Shown: in pieces, positions 7,553 through 15,255 of the stretch | Numbering within the stretch: the stretch's first letter is position 1 | How the letters are laid out: every line of letters starts with the position of its first letter | Assembly: GCA_037384645.1 (NCBI GenBank) | Contig: JARRNT010000025.1 | Span: 1-35,429 of the forward strand | DNA length: 35,429 nt | Source: RI-92 sp037384645 | GTDB taxonomy: Bacteria > Pseudomonadota > Gammaproteobacteria > UBA6429 > Thiohalophilaceae | Reading direction: 5' to 3' | Notes under the pieces: model-generated | What the model was told of the DNA's origin: nothing | The model's input: only the letters and a program-made list of their open reading frames with translations | The model's database searches: none | Position numbers and translations under genes: made by a program

Positions 7553-10030
7553 ATGAGCAAATTTACCGATCGCATACCGTTGCCACCCACTGATGCGCAT
7601 AAGACAAACATGACCTGTCATTTCTGCATTGTCGGTTGCGGCTATCACGTCTACAAATGGCCCGCAAACCGTGAAGGCGGCAGAGCCCCACATGAAAATG
7701 CACTTGGCCTGGATTTCCGTAAACAATTGCCGGCGCTGCAAACGATTTTGACCCCGGCCATGGTCAATCGCATTCGCGATCGCGACGGTAATGACTACAA
7801 CATCATGATCGTGCCGGACAAACAATGCAGAGTAAACCAGGGTCTGTCCTCCACCCGCGGCGGCCAGATGGCCTCTGTGATGTATACCGCGGGCGATATG
7901 CCTGGCGAGATGCGCCTGAAGTATCCGATGTTGTTTGCCGCGGATGACTGGGTGGAGGTCGATTGGAACCGCGCCTTGCAACTCTACGCAGGCGTAACCA
8001 AACGCATCCTGGACAAACACGGGCCGGACGCGCTGATGTTCAACCTGTTCGATCACGGCGGTGCCGGTGGCGGTTTTGAGAACACCTGGGGTACCGGCAA
8101 ACTCATTTTCAGCGGTCTGCAAACCAAGATGGTCCGCATACACAACCGACCGGCCTATAACTCAGAGTGTCATGCTACACGTGATATGGGCATCGGCGAG
8201 TTGAACAACAGCTACGAGGATGCCGAAGTCGCCGACGTCATCTTCTCCATCGGTGCAAATGCCTACGAGACCCAGACCAATTATTTCCTGGCCCACTGGG
8301 TGCCAAATCTGTCGGGAGCCAACGTCGCCAAAAAGAAAAAATGGTTCCCGAACGAAACCGTAGAACGCGGCAAAGTCATCTTTGTTGATCCGCGGCGCAG
8401 TCTTACGGTCTCGGTGGCGGAACAGGTCGCCGGCAAAGACAACGTGCTGCACCTGGCCATCCAGCCGGGCACAGATACCGCCTTGTTCAATGGCTTGTTG
8501 ACCTACGTAGTTGAAAAAGGTTGGCACAACAAGGCATTCATCAAGGCGCACACCAAGGGATTCGATGCCGCACTCAAGGCCAACAAACTCAGCCTGACTG
8601 CCTGCAGCAAAATCACCGGCATCAGCGTGGCGGACCTGAAAAAGGCGGCAGACTGGGCCTACAAACCGAAAGCCTCCGGACACCCGCCGCGCACCATGCA
8701 TGGCTACGAGAAAGGTATTATCTGGGGCAACGACAATTACCGCATTCAATCGGCATTGGTGGACCTGGTGCTTGCCACTCAAAATGTCGGCAGGCGCGGT
8801 ACCGGTGTCGTTCGCATGGGCGGTCACCAGGAAGGTTACACACGCCCGCCCTATCCAGGTCCCAGGCCCGCGCCGTTTATCGATCAAGAGATCATCAAGG
8901 GCAAAGGCCGCATGCTCACCGTCTGGGCCTGCAACGCGTTCCAAACCACGCTCAATGCCCAGGCCTACCGGAACGCAGTGTATCGACGTGCCGACATCGT
9001 GCGCCAGGCCATGGCACGCGCCCGTGGCGGCTCTACCGAAAATCTGATCGATGCCATTGTCGAGGCAGTCGACAAACGCGGCGGTTTGTTCGTCGTCGAC
9101 ATTGATCTGTATAAAGTGAAGTTCTCGGATGCGGCACATCTGCTGTTACCTGCCACCCATCCGGGTGAGATGAATCTCACCTCCATGAACGGCGAACGGC
9201 GCATGCGTTTATCGGAGCGTTTTATGGACCCGCCAGGTGTGGCCAGACCCGATTGCCTGATCGCCGCCGACATTGCCAATGAATTAAAACGCCTGTACGA
9301 AAAGGACGGCAACAGCAAGATGGCCAAACGTTTCGAAGGCTTCAACTGGAAGACCGAGGAAGACGCCTTCAATGATGGCTTTCGTATGGCGGGTAAGAAA
9401 AAGATCGACAGCCAGGGTGGACCAACCGGAGACTTGGCCACCTATACACGTTTACGAGCGATGGGCACCAACGGCGTGCAACTCCCAATCAAGGAATACA
9501 AGAACGACAAGCTAATCGGCACCGAAATGCTGTATACCGATAGCAAATTCAGCACTGCTGACGGCAAAGCGCATTTTTTGCCCTCACCCTGGAATGGACT
9601 GCCCGCCACCGTAGAGCGAGAAAAGAAAAAGTACAAATTCTGGATCAACAACGGCCGCACTAACCACATCTGGCAAACCGCATATCACGATCGCTACATC
9701 GCGTTCCGGCGCAACCGGTTCCCGATGTCGCCCATGGAAATGAATCCTGAGGATGCCAAAAAGCTGGGCGTTACATCCGGCGATATCGTGGAGGTGTTCA
9801 ACGATTTCGGTTCCACCTTCGCCATGGCCTATCTGGAACCGGACATCCGTGCCGGGCAGGCATTCATGATGTTTGGCTACGACAATGGGGTGGTCGGCGA
9901 TGTCGTAACGAATTGGACGGACCGAAATGTGGTGCCGTACTACAAAGGAACCTGGGCCAATATCCGTCGGGTCGGGAACATGGAGGCATACAAACAGACC
10001 GTGTCGTTTAAACGTCGGCGTTTTCTGTAG
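7553..10030 (+). CDS. aioA: Arsenite oxidase large subunit, molybdopterin and [3Fe-4S]
   Basis: 825 residues, the usual AioA length, with no signal peptide. It oxidises arsenite to arsenate at a bis-molybdopterin-guanine-dinucleotide centre in the periplasm. The [3Fe-4S] site is CHFCIVGC (Cys22, Cys25, Cys29), with Ser100 where a fourth Cys stands in related [4Fe-4S] enzymes. Residues matching the known substrate pocket (His195, Glu203, Arg419, His423 in Alcaligenes faecalis, from memory) are His197, Glu205, Arg421 and His425. They sit in IHNRPAYNSE and VVRMGGHQEG. ETQTNYFLAHW (239-249) is typical of AioA rather than ArxA or ArrA. AAGGAGG precedes the ATG. Convergent with the broken motD. I see no clear terminator after it. 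Confidence 0.97.
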   Translation: MSKFTDRIPLPPTDAHKTNMTCHFCIVGCGYHVYKWPANREGGRAPHENALGLDFRKQLPALQTILTPAMVNRIRDRDGNDYNIMIVPDKQCRVNQGLSSTRGGQMASVMYTAGDMPGEMRLKYPMLFAADDWVEVDWNRALQLYAGVTKRILDKHGPDALMFNLFDHGGAGGGFENTWGTGKLIFSGLQTKMVRIHNRPAYNSECHATRDMGIGELNNSYEDAEVADVIFSIGANAYETQTNYFLAHWVPNLSGANVAKKKKWFPNETVERGKVIFVDPRRSLTVSVAEQVAGKDNVLHLAIQPGTDTALFNGLLTYVVEKGWHNKAFIKAHTKGFDAALKANKLSLTACSKITGISVADLKKAADWAYKPKASGHPPRTMHGYEKGIIWGNDNYRIQSALVDLVLATQNVGRRGTGVVRMGGHQEGYTRPPYPGPRPAPFIDQEIIKGKGRMLTVWACNAFQTTLNAQAYRNAVYRRADIVRQAMARARGGSTENLIDAIVEAVDKRGGLFVVDIDLYKVKFSDAAHLLLPATHPGEMNLTSMNGERRMRLSERFMDPPGVARPDCLIAADIANELKRLYEKDGNSKMAKRFEGFNWKTEEDAFNDGFRMAGKKKIDSQGGPTGDLATYTRLRAMGTNGVQLPIKEYKNDKLIGTEMLYTDSKFSTADGKAHFLPSPWNGLPATVEREKKKYKFWINNGRTNHIWQTAYHDRYIAFRRNRFPMSPMEMNPEDAKKLGVTSGDIVEVFNDFGSTFAMAYLEPDIRAGQAFMMFGYDNGVVGDVVTNWTDRNVVPYYKGTWANIRRVGNMEAYKQTVSFKRRRFL

Positions 10031-10230
10031 TAGCCTGCTCATAACCGAAAATCGATATAGAAGGTATTCTGCCGCAGATGACGTCGAGCTTTCAAAGTAA
10101 TTGAATCCCCGGGGCTGAGTAAGTTTTATGTATCAGTCCGGAGACGGATCTGATCTGCATATAGCCATAGTCTGAACGGGCTCTGGGGGCTTTGCTTCCG
10201 TGTTCAAGGCCGTAAAGTAATTTAGGTCTA

Positions 10231-10260
10231 ATGTCCGCTTCGGGTCGTTAGCTGCCAATT
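10231..10260. repeat. Possible fragment of a dispersed GTCCGCT-type repeat
   Basis: ATGTCCGCTTCGGGTCGTTA followed by GCTGCC resembles short intergenic repeats I remember from several gammaproteobacteria. Related GTCCGCT pieces lie at about 6490-6515 and 21049-21075 (minus strand). The surrounding 10031-10301 gap, between convergent aioA and motD, has only weak hairpins and no gene. Confidence 0.3.
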
Positions 10261-10301
10261 ACTCTGGGAGTTTCAGTAACATCATAAGAACAGACTGTGC
10301 T

Positions 10302-11053
10302 TTATGATTTAGGCGTAGCACTAGCAGGCGTCTGCTCAATCTCCTGCATCCGCCGAACATTCTTATCCGCCAGAATGACCACGCGCACCCGCCGGTTCTC
10401 GCGGCGACCTTCAACAGTATTGTTATCGGCAATAGGCTGGCAGCGCGCGCAGCCGATAATTCCCAGTTGCTTGGATAGACCGAATTATTGATTGGCAAAT
10501 TATCCGTATATCCTTCAACCTCGATATAATTAGGCAAGCCAGCGAGCATGCCCCCCAGCTTCTTCAGCGGCTCATACGCTCCTGGCTCCAGGCTGGCACT
10601 ACCGCTGGTAAACAAAATACTGGTATTGATCTCCACCTCCACCCAGAGTCTGCTCGACGTCACTTTAATGAGATGCCTGTCGATCAGTGGTTGCAGATTG
10701 CGTTTGACACGTCTGGCAATTTGAATCAGTGGTGCCTGGGGATTTTGTACCTTCGGAACCAGCGGCTCAACAAGAATCTGATCAGGGGCACCAGTCTGGT
10801 TTTCCATTGTCACTGATGCATTCCCCGTAGATTTAGCGGTCTGGAGAGATTTGGATGGCGCCTTGAAAGCCGCTACCAGAGTATCAGACAACACACGGTA
10901 CTTGCCCTCATTGACAGAGGAAATTGCATACATTACAACAAAAAAGGCAAACAGCAGTGTAATAAAATCTGCATACGAAACGAGCCAACGATCAACATTG
11001 TCATTTTCGATAACAGCGCGCTTGCGATGTTTCTTGTCTCTATAACGTTGCAT
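10302..11053 (-). pseudogene. motD: Flagellar stator protein MotD (MotB family), broken by an internal deletion and frameshift
   Basis: Residues 1-205 are a normal MotB/MotD protein. A single membrane helix (about 23-47, WLVSYADFITLLFAFFVVMY) carries Asp29, the expected ion-carrying residue. It is followed by a linker and the start of an OmpA-like peptidoglycan-binding domain (EGYTDNLPINN, NWELSAARAA). After base 10439 the zero frame turns to nonsense and stops at 10259. The next frame instead gives QPIADN, EGRRENRRVRVVIL, the true end of the domain, with a stop at 10302. About 23 residues that should lie between the two are missing, so some 70 bases were lost and the frame was shifted. It starts inside the motC stop (TGATG). 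The protein should not bind peptidoglycan normally. An assembly error is possible. Confidence 0.82.
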
Positions 11054-11793
11054 CAGCGAAGGAAGCCCAGTAATTTGGTTTCAATATTACGTGGATTTTC
11101 GCCTTCGGCGATGGATACCATACCCTCGACGATCATTTCACGGTACTGCGCGTGCGCATGTATTATATTTTTAAGCTTGTTGGCGATCGGCAAAAAGATC
11201 AGATTGGCAGAACCAACACCATAAATTGTGGCAACGAACGCCACAGCGATACCGCTACCCAACCTGGACGGTTCCGACAAATTGCCCATAACCTGAATCA
11301 GTCCAATTACTGCACCAATAATCCCAAGGGTTGGAGCGTAGCCGCCCATGCTCTCAAAAATACGCGCGGCTTGCATATCATGATGTTCCTTGGTGTAGAT
11401 ATCGACATCCATAATTCCACGGATATTTTCCGGCTCGGAACCATCCACCAGCAATTGCAAACCCTTTCGGGTAAAGGGATCAGTTTCCGAATCTTCAATA
11501 TTTTCCAGACCCAGCAGACCTTCTTTGCGTGCAACATTGCTCCATGACACGATTTTGTTGATGGCCTCCTGGTTATCTACCTTAGGCGGCAGGAATGTCC
11601 AGCCCAACATGCGTATGCCACGCAGGAAGATTGATAATGGCGACTGCAACATCACCGCACCAAAGGTACCTCCCAGAACAATCAGGATAGCTGGTCCATT
11701 CATCAATGAGCCAATATGACCACCTTCCAGATATTGCCCGACCAGTATGGCGGCAGCACCCAGAATCAGACCAAACAGACTCAACATATCCAT
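11053..11793 (-). CDS. motC: Flagellar stator protein MotC (MotA family)
   Basis: 246 residues. It matches the MotC branch of the MotA/PomA family: N-terminal DMLSLFGLILGAAAILVGQY, then EGGHIGSLMNGPAILIVLGG, a large cytoplasmic loop, and two C-terminal membrane helices with GGYAPTLGIIGAVIGLIQVM and GVGSANLIFLPIANKLK. With MotD it would form the ion-driven stator in the inner membrane. I chose ATG 11793, which gives the family N-terminus MDxLSL; an upstream in-frame start at 11850 adds an unrelated 19 residues. motD overlaps its stop, so translation is coupled. In related bacteria cheZ, cheA and cheB separate cheY from motC; here only 175 bases do. The gene itself is intact. Confidence 0.92.
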   Translation of the reverse strand: MDMLSLFGLILGAAAILVGQYLEGGHIGSLMNGPAILIVLGGTFGAVMLQSPLSIFLRGIRMLGWTFLPPKVDNQEAINKIVSWSNVARKEGLLGLENIEDSETDPFTRKGLQLLVDGSEPENIRGIMDVDIYTKEHHDMQAARIFESMGGYAPTLGIIGAVIGLIQVMGNLSEPSRLGSGIAVAFVATIYGVGSANLIFLPIANKLKNIIHAHAQYREMIVEGMVSIAEGENPRNIETKLLGFLR

Positions 11794-11968
11794 GAAGTTA
11801 TACCCGACGCATCTTATAATAACTATCATAGCGCTGGGATAGAATGACATGTATTTGCCAGCTTGACCTCACAGCGAGATTTAATCGGACTGTCAGATAC
11901 CTGATGTATTCCTGTGCCAAGCAGTTATTTGTCATCCACCAAACCACACCCTGCTAATAATATCCGTT

Positions 11969-12343
11969 TTACCCAAAGATTTTATCGAGCTCTTCCTTCA
12001 GGGTCCGTTTTGTAAATGGCTTGACTATATAACCATTCACGTCCAGCTGCGTCGCTTCTTCTATCTGTTCACGCTTCTGTTCTGCCGTTACCATTAACAC
12101 TGGTAATGTACTGAGTTTTTTATCCGCGCGCACATGTCTGAGCAGGTCAATGCCCTGCATTCCCGGCATATTCCAGTCAGTGATCAAAAGATCAAAATCT
12201 CCGCCCTGTAGCATCGGTAATGCAGAGATACCATCATCGGCCTCCTCTGTATTTTTAAAACCAAGATCATGCAACAAATTCCTGATAATTCGCCGCATTG
12301 TGGAAAAGTCATCCACGATGAGTATCTTCATGTTTTTATCCAC
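11969..12343 (-). CDS. cheY: Chemotaxis response regulator CheY
   Basis: 124 residues, a stand-alone receiver domain. Asp11 and Asp12 (acid pair), Asp56 (phosphoacceptor, in ITDWNMP), Thr86 and Lys108 (KPF) correspond to E. coli Asp12, Asp13, Asp57, Thr87 and Lys109. The start is decided by the ribosome site: AGGAGG lies 6 bases before GTG 12343, and the resulting MDKNMKILIVDDFSTMRR matches E. coli MADKELKFLVVDDFSTMRR. The ATG at 12331 would be 18 bases from that site. CheY-phosphate binds FliM, and the FliM of this window keeps the docking peptide. A sigma-28 promoter precedes it. No cheZ, cheA or cheB follows, and no kinase for it is in the window. Confidence 0.93.
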   Translation of the reverse strand: MDKNMKILIVDDFSTMRRIIRNLLHDLGFKNTEEADDGISALPMLQGGDFDLLITDWNMPGMQGIDLLRHVRADKKLSTLPVLMVTAEQKREQIEEATQLDVNGYIVKPFTKRTLKEELDKIFG

Positions 12344-12435
12344 GAAATCCCTCCTGGTTTCCTGGCAATCCATTCCGCCCGAGTAATTCCCAACACAGGC
12401 ATACCTGGTAACAGTGACATAAAGACACAGAAATA

Positions 12436-12462
12436 CTATCGGACGGGTCCTGAAAAATTTTA
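12436..12462 (-). promoter_or_regulatory. Sigma-28 (FliA) promoter of cheY
   Basis: On the minus strand TAAAATTT is followed by exactly 11 bases and TCCGATAG. The E. coli FliA consensus is TAAAGTTT-N11-GCCGATAA: 7 of 8 and 6 of 8 matches. It lies 93 bases before the cheY start and after the fliA terminator, so cheY is a separate late-class unit controlled by FliA encoded next door. Confidence 0.75.
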
Positions 12463-12542
12463 ATCCTGCAATATAGTAATAACCGGGATAAAAATACTGG
12501 TGAAATGTTGTTAGCTGAGCGCGACATTTCTGTCACAAAAAC

Positions 12543-12569
12543 AAGGCCAGTGTCGATGACACTGGCCTT
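12543..12569 (-). terminator. Rho-independent terminator of the flhG-fliA unit
   Basis: AAGGCCAGTGTC and GACACTGGCCTT form a perfect 12-bp stem with a 3-base loop. On the minus strand it is followed by GTTTTTGTG. It stands 23 bases past the fliA stop and separates fliA from cheY. Confidence 0.85.
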
Positions 12570-12591
12570 CCCAGCGAAGTCATTTTGACGA

Positions 12592-13329
12592 TCAGGCGTT
12601 TTCGTTGAGACGATTGGACATTCTGGCCTGCAGGCGAATCACGGCCTGAGAATGAATTTGACTGACACGGGATTCGCTCACTCCCATTACCGCACCAATT
12701 TCACGGAGATTCAGTTCTTCGTCGTAATACAAGGCCATCACCAGGCGCTCCCGCTCCGGGAGGCTAGCCACAGCCTCGGCGATTATTTGTTGCATATCAT
12801 CCTTTTGCAGTCCATCGAGAATCCCCGGGGAATTATCTGAAATATTATCAAGTAGAGATTCCTCCCCCAACCCCATATCCTCCACACTGAGTACCTTGTG
12901 GTAACTGTTGTCCTGCAGGATCTTGTAATATTCATCCAGACTGATTTCAAGCATATCGGCGATTTCAGTGTCTCGAGCATCACGGCCGTGGGTATGTTCG
13001 ATGTTGCGTACCGCCTCGGCCACCATGCGTGCCTTTCGGTGAACAGAGCGTGGCGCCCAGTCATTCTTGCGAATTTCATCAAGCATGGCGCCACGGATAC
13101 GGATACCCGCATAAGTCTCGAAACTCGCGCCCTGGTCTTGATCATAATTACGTGATGCCTCCAGCAGGCCAATCATGCCAGCCTGGATCAAATCTTCCAG
13201 TTGCACACTTGCTGGTAGCCGATTGATCAAGTGGCACGCAATTCGTTTAACAAGTGGCGCATGTTTTTCGACTATTTCATTACGCACTATTCTTGGTTTC
13301 TCTGAAGCATACATAGCAGCACTGTTCAT
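12592..13329 (-). CDS. fliA: Flagellar sigma factor 28 (FliA)
   Basis: 245 residues, intact. Region 2 spans about residues 16-90 with LVKRIACHLINRLPASVQLEDLIQ (described in part) and ASFETYAGIRIRGAMLDEIR. Region 3 follows, and region 4 lies at about 185-235 with LPERERLVMALYYDEELNL and the helix-turn-helix GVSESRVSQIHSQA. FliA directs RNA polymerase to late flagellar and chemotaxis promoters, such as the one found before cheY. Its ATG overlaps the flhG stop (TGATG), so the two are translationally coupled. FlgM, its usual anti-sigma factor, is not in the window. Normally FlgM is removed through the flagellar export gate, whose genes are absent here. Confidence 0.96.
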   Translation of the reverse strand: MNSAAMYASEKPRIVRNEIVEKHAPLVKRIACHLINRLPASVQLEDLIQAGMIGLLEASRNYDQDQGASFETYAGIRIRGAMLDEIRKNDWAPRSVHRKARMVAEAVRNIEHTHGRDARDTEIADMLEISLDEYYKILQDNSYHKVLSVEDMGLGEESLLDNISDNSPGILDGLQKDDMQQIIAEAVASLPERERLVMALYYDEELNLREIGAVMGVSESRVSQIHSQAVIRLQARMSNRLNENA

Positions 13330-14219
13330 CACACAGCCTCGAAATTTTGGTTATTTATCGGATTGATCAAGCGTTCTACGAAAAATTCTAGATGTCCGGC
13401 CGCGCTCTTTGGCATCGGCCACTTATTTGCCTTATCAGCAAGATTAGCAAAGGCTTGCGCTGACTTACTGCGTGGGAAGGCTTCGAAGACTGCGCGCTGC
13501 TTCTTAACCGATTTGCGCAAGTAATCATCCTCTGGCACATACCCCATATAGTCTAGCGCAACATTCAGGAAGCGATCAGTAACTTTTGCAATTTTTGTAT
13601 AAATTTCACGTCCATGCTGCGGGCTGGCAGCCATATTGGCCAAAACCCGAAAACGATATACCCCGTATTCAATGCTCATCAATTTGATGATGGCGTAAGC
13701 ATCAGTAATCGAGGCCGGCTCGTCACAGACCACCACCACTACTTCCTGGGATGCGCTGGCAAAACTGGTCACCACATCGGAAATGCCGGCGGCCGTATCC
13801 ACGATCAATACATCCACATCCTGGGATAACTCGCTGAAGGCCTGTATCAGGCCGGAGTGAAACTGTGGTTCAAGACTGGCCATCTGCCTGACTCCGGACG
13901 AGGCCGGAATGATTTTGATATTACCCGGACCATCAACGATGATCTCTTCCAGGGTGTGCTCGCCGGTGATAACGTGATGCAGATTGACCTTGGATTGTAA
14001 CCCCAACAGAACATCGATATTGGCCAATCCCAGGTCTGCGTCCATGATCATGACTTTTTTGCCACGATGTGACATGGCCATCCCGAGATTGATCGCAACA
14101 TTGGTCTTGCCGACGCCGCCCTTACCCCCTGTCACGGCAATCACGCGTACCGGGCGAGGCTTGGCCATTACCCGAAGTCCTGCGGCCTGATCATAGGCTT
14201 GTGTATCAGCCATGAGCAT
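13329..14219 (-). CDS. flhG: Flagellar number regulator FlhG (FleN), MinD-like ATPase
   Basis: 296 residues. The N-terminus carries YDQAAGLRVM (about 9-18), the DQAxxLR motif by which FlhG stimulates the GTPase FlhF. The deviant Walker A GGKGGVGKT is at 31-39, followed by MDADLGLANIDVLLG and VDTAAGISD. FlhG limits flagellar number and, as FleN, restrains the sigma-54 activator FleQ. Two starts are possible, ATG 14219 and ATG 14213; neither has a strong ribosome site. The gene overlaps fliA. flhF, nearly always directly upstream, is missing: the preceding 609 bases hold no gene. A sigma-54 promoter lies 152 bases before the start. Confidence 0.93.
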   Translation of the reverse strand: MLMADTQAYDQAAGLRVMAKPRPVRVIAVTGGKGGVGKTNVAINLGMAMSHRGKKVMIMDADLGLANIDVLLGLQSKVNLHHVITGEHTLEEIIVDGPGNIKIIPASSGVRQMASLEPQFHSGLIQAFSELSQDVDVLIVDTAAGISDVVTSFASASQEVVVVVCDEPASITDAYAIIKLMSIEYGVYRFRVLANMAASPQHGREIYTKIAKVTDRFLNVALDYMGYVPEDDYLRKSVKKQRAVFEAFPRSKSAQAFANLADKANKWPMPKSAAGHLEFFVERLINPINNQNFEAV

Positions 14220-14828
14220 GTGCCGCCACCACTTCGCGCCTGCCGTCCTGCATACATTCACACTGGATAAGGTGTTTTATTGTCATTGATATGCCTAAAA
14301 TTATCCCTGCCTGTTTTGTGGCTAACACTTGTCACGATTTTACGCAGCATGTCACCCGCTCTGGTCTAATGCAACAAGCGTTCCAGTCTCAAATTCTGGT
14401 TAAAAAATGACAGAACCCTGATCAACTTATTGATTTACCTTGTAATTTATCAAGCCCGTCCTATACACACTGCGGCGGAGAGGACGTCATGCTCTTGACT
14501 ACGGCTACCTTGCCCCGCCAGAGATTCGGCGATCACGGGGTGGTTCCCTAGCCTGCCTTCAAGCAGGGGCCCTGTGCATTGATGGCTCATCCAGGCACAC
14601 AGATGTCAGAGTCATATTCATACTCGAAACGGGCCAGGGCGGCAGATCATAACAACTGATTTCGGTCATTAGGGACCAGCTTCTGGTCCAGCAGGCCGTC
14701 AGCGAGGGACAACAAGGTAAAAAATCGCGTTTTGCTGAAAAATGTTGATAGATACTGGTACGGGTGCTGAGCATGCTCCGTCACCGACCTGCTGATGACA
14801 ACGCGCGGAATTTCCGCTGCAATCCCGA
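14220..14828. other. 609-base gap where fliOPQR, flhB, flhA and flhF would be expected
   Basis: No coding sequence is supported on either strand; I could not recognise remnants of fliO or flhF when reading the minus strand. It contains the sigma-54 promoter at 14371-14385 and two small hairpins: GGACCAG-ctt-CTGGTCC (14673-14689) and CCTGC-cttcaa-GCAGG near 14550. A short minus-strand reading frame at 14559-14774 has no family resemblance. Confidence 0.6.
14371..14385 (-). promoter_or_regulatory. Sigma-54 promoter upstream of flhG
   Basis: The minus strand reads TGGAACGCTTGTTGC, then A. Compared with TGGCACG-N4-TTGC it has one mismatch and keeps GG-N10-GC exactly. In polar-flagellate gammaproteobacteria such promoters, driven by FleQ/FlrC, stand before flhA, flhF or fliL-type operons. 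Here it now drives flhG-fliA, about 150 bases downstream. Confidence 0.7.
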
Positions 14829-15239
14829 CTATGTGAGTTTTTTGACTCGCTCTGCGGGACTGATGACATCGATCAAACGTATGCCAAATTTCTCATTCAC
14901 CACTACTACCTCACCATGGGCAATCAAGGTGCCATTGACCTTGATGTCCAGAGGTTCACCGACCATGCGGTCCAGTTCAATTACCGAACCCTGGCTCAGC
15001 TGTAACAAGTCACGGATATTGATTCTGGTACTGCCAATTTCCATCGAGATCGTCACGGGGATATCCAGGATAACATCCAGGTTTACATCCTCACCTGTCG
15101 AGCGGATATAGCTTTCCTGATCCAGATTTTGCAACCTGGCTGTTGTCGCAGTATCTTCCCCGCTGCCAACTCCCTTGCCAGCCACAGAGGCCCCCAATTC
15201 GCCGATCGCATCCGCGTGTTCTTTATTCGTTTTATTCAT
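14829..15239 (-). CDS. fliN: Flagellar motor switch protein FliN
   Basis: 136 residues. A variable N-terminal segment (about 50 residues) precedes the SpoA/surface-presentation domain, which has LDVILDIPVTISMEIGSTRI then IRDLLQLSQGSVIELDR and VNGTLIAHGEVVVVNEKFGIR. FliN builds the lower rim of the cytoplasmic C-ring with FliM and links to the export ATPase through FliH. GGGAG stands 6 bases before the ATG. It begins 16 bases after the fliM stop. fliO should follow directly but does not. Confidence 0.95.
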   Translation of the reverse strand: MNKTNKEHADAIGELGASVAGKGVGSGEDTATTARLQNLDQESYIRSTGEDVNLDVILDIPVTISMEIGSTRINIRDLLQLSQGSVIELDRMVGEPLDIKVNGTLIAHGEVVVVNEKFGIRLIDVISPAERVKKLT

Positions 15240-15255
15240 ACTTTACTCCCATCGA

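Noticed and set aside
8162..9139. 325-codon open frame antisense to aioA
   Set aside because: It is the complement of a fully supported AioA coding region, has no family resemblance and no ribosome site; long antisense frames are common in G+C-rich genes.
12313..12331. ATG 12331 as the cheY start
   Set aside because: The AGGAGG is 18 bases away; GTG 12343 is 6 bases from it and gives the conserved CheY N-terminus.
14559..14774. Possible remnant gene (71 codons, minus strand) in the fliN-flhG gap
   Set aside because: I compared it by eye with FliO, FlhF and FlhA features and found none; no ribosome site.
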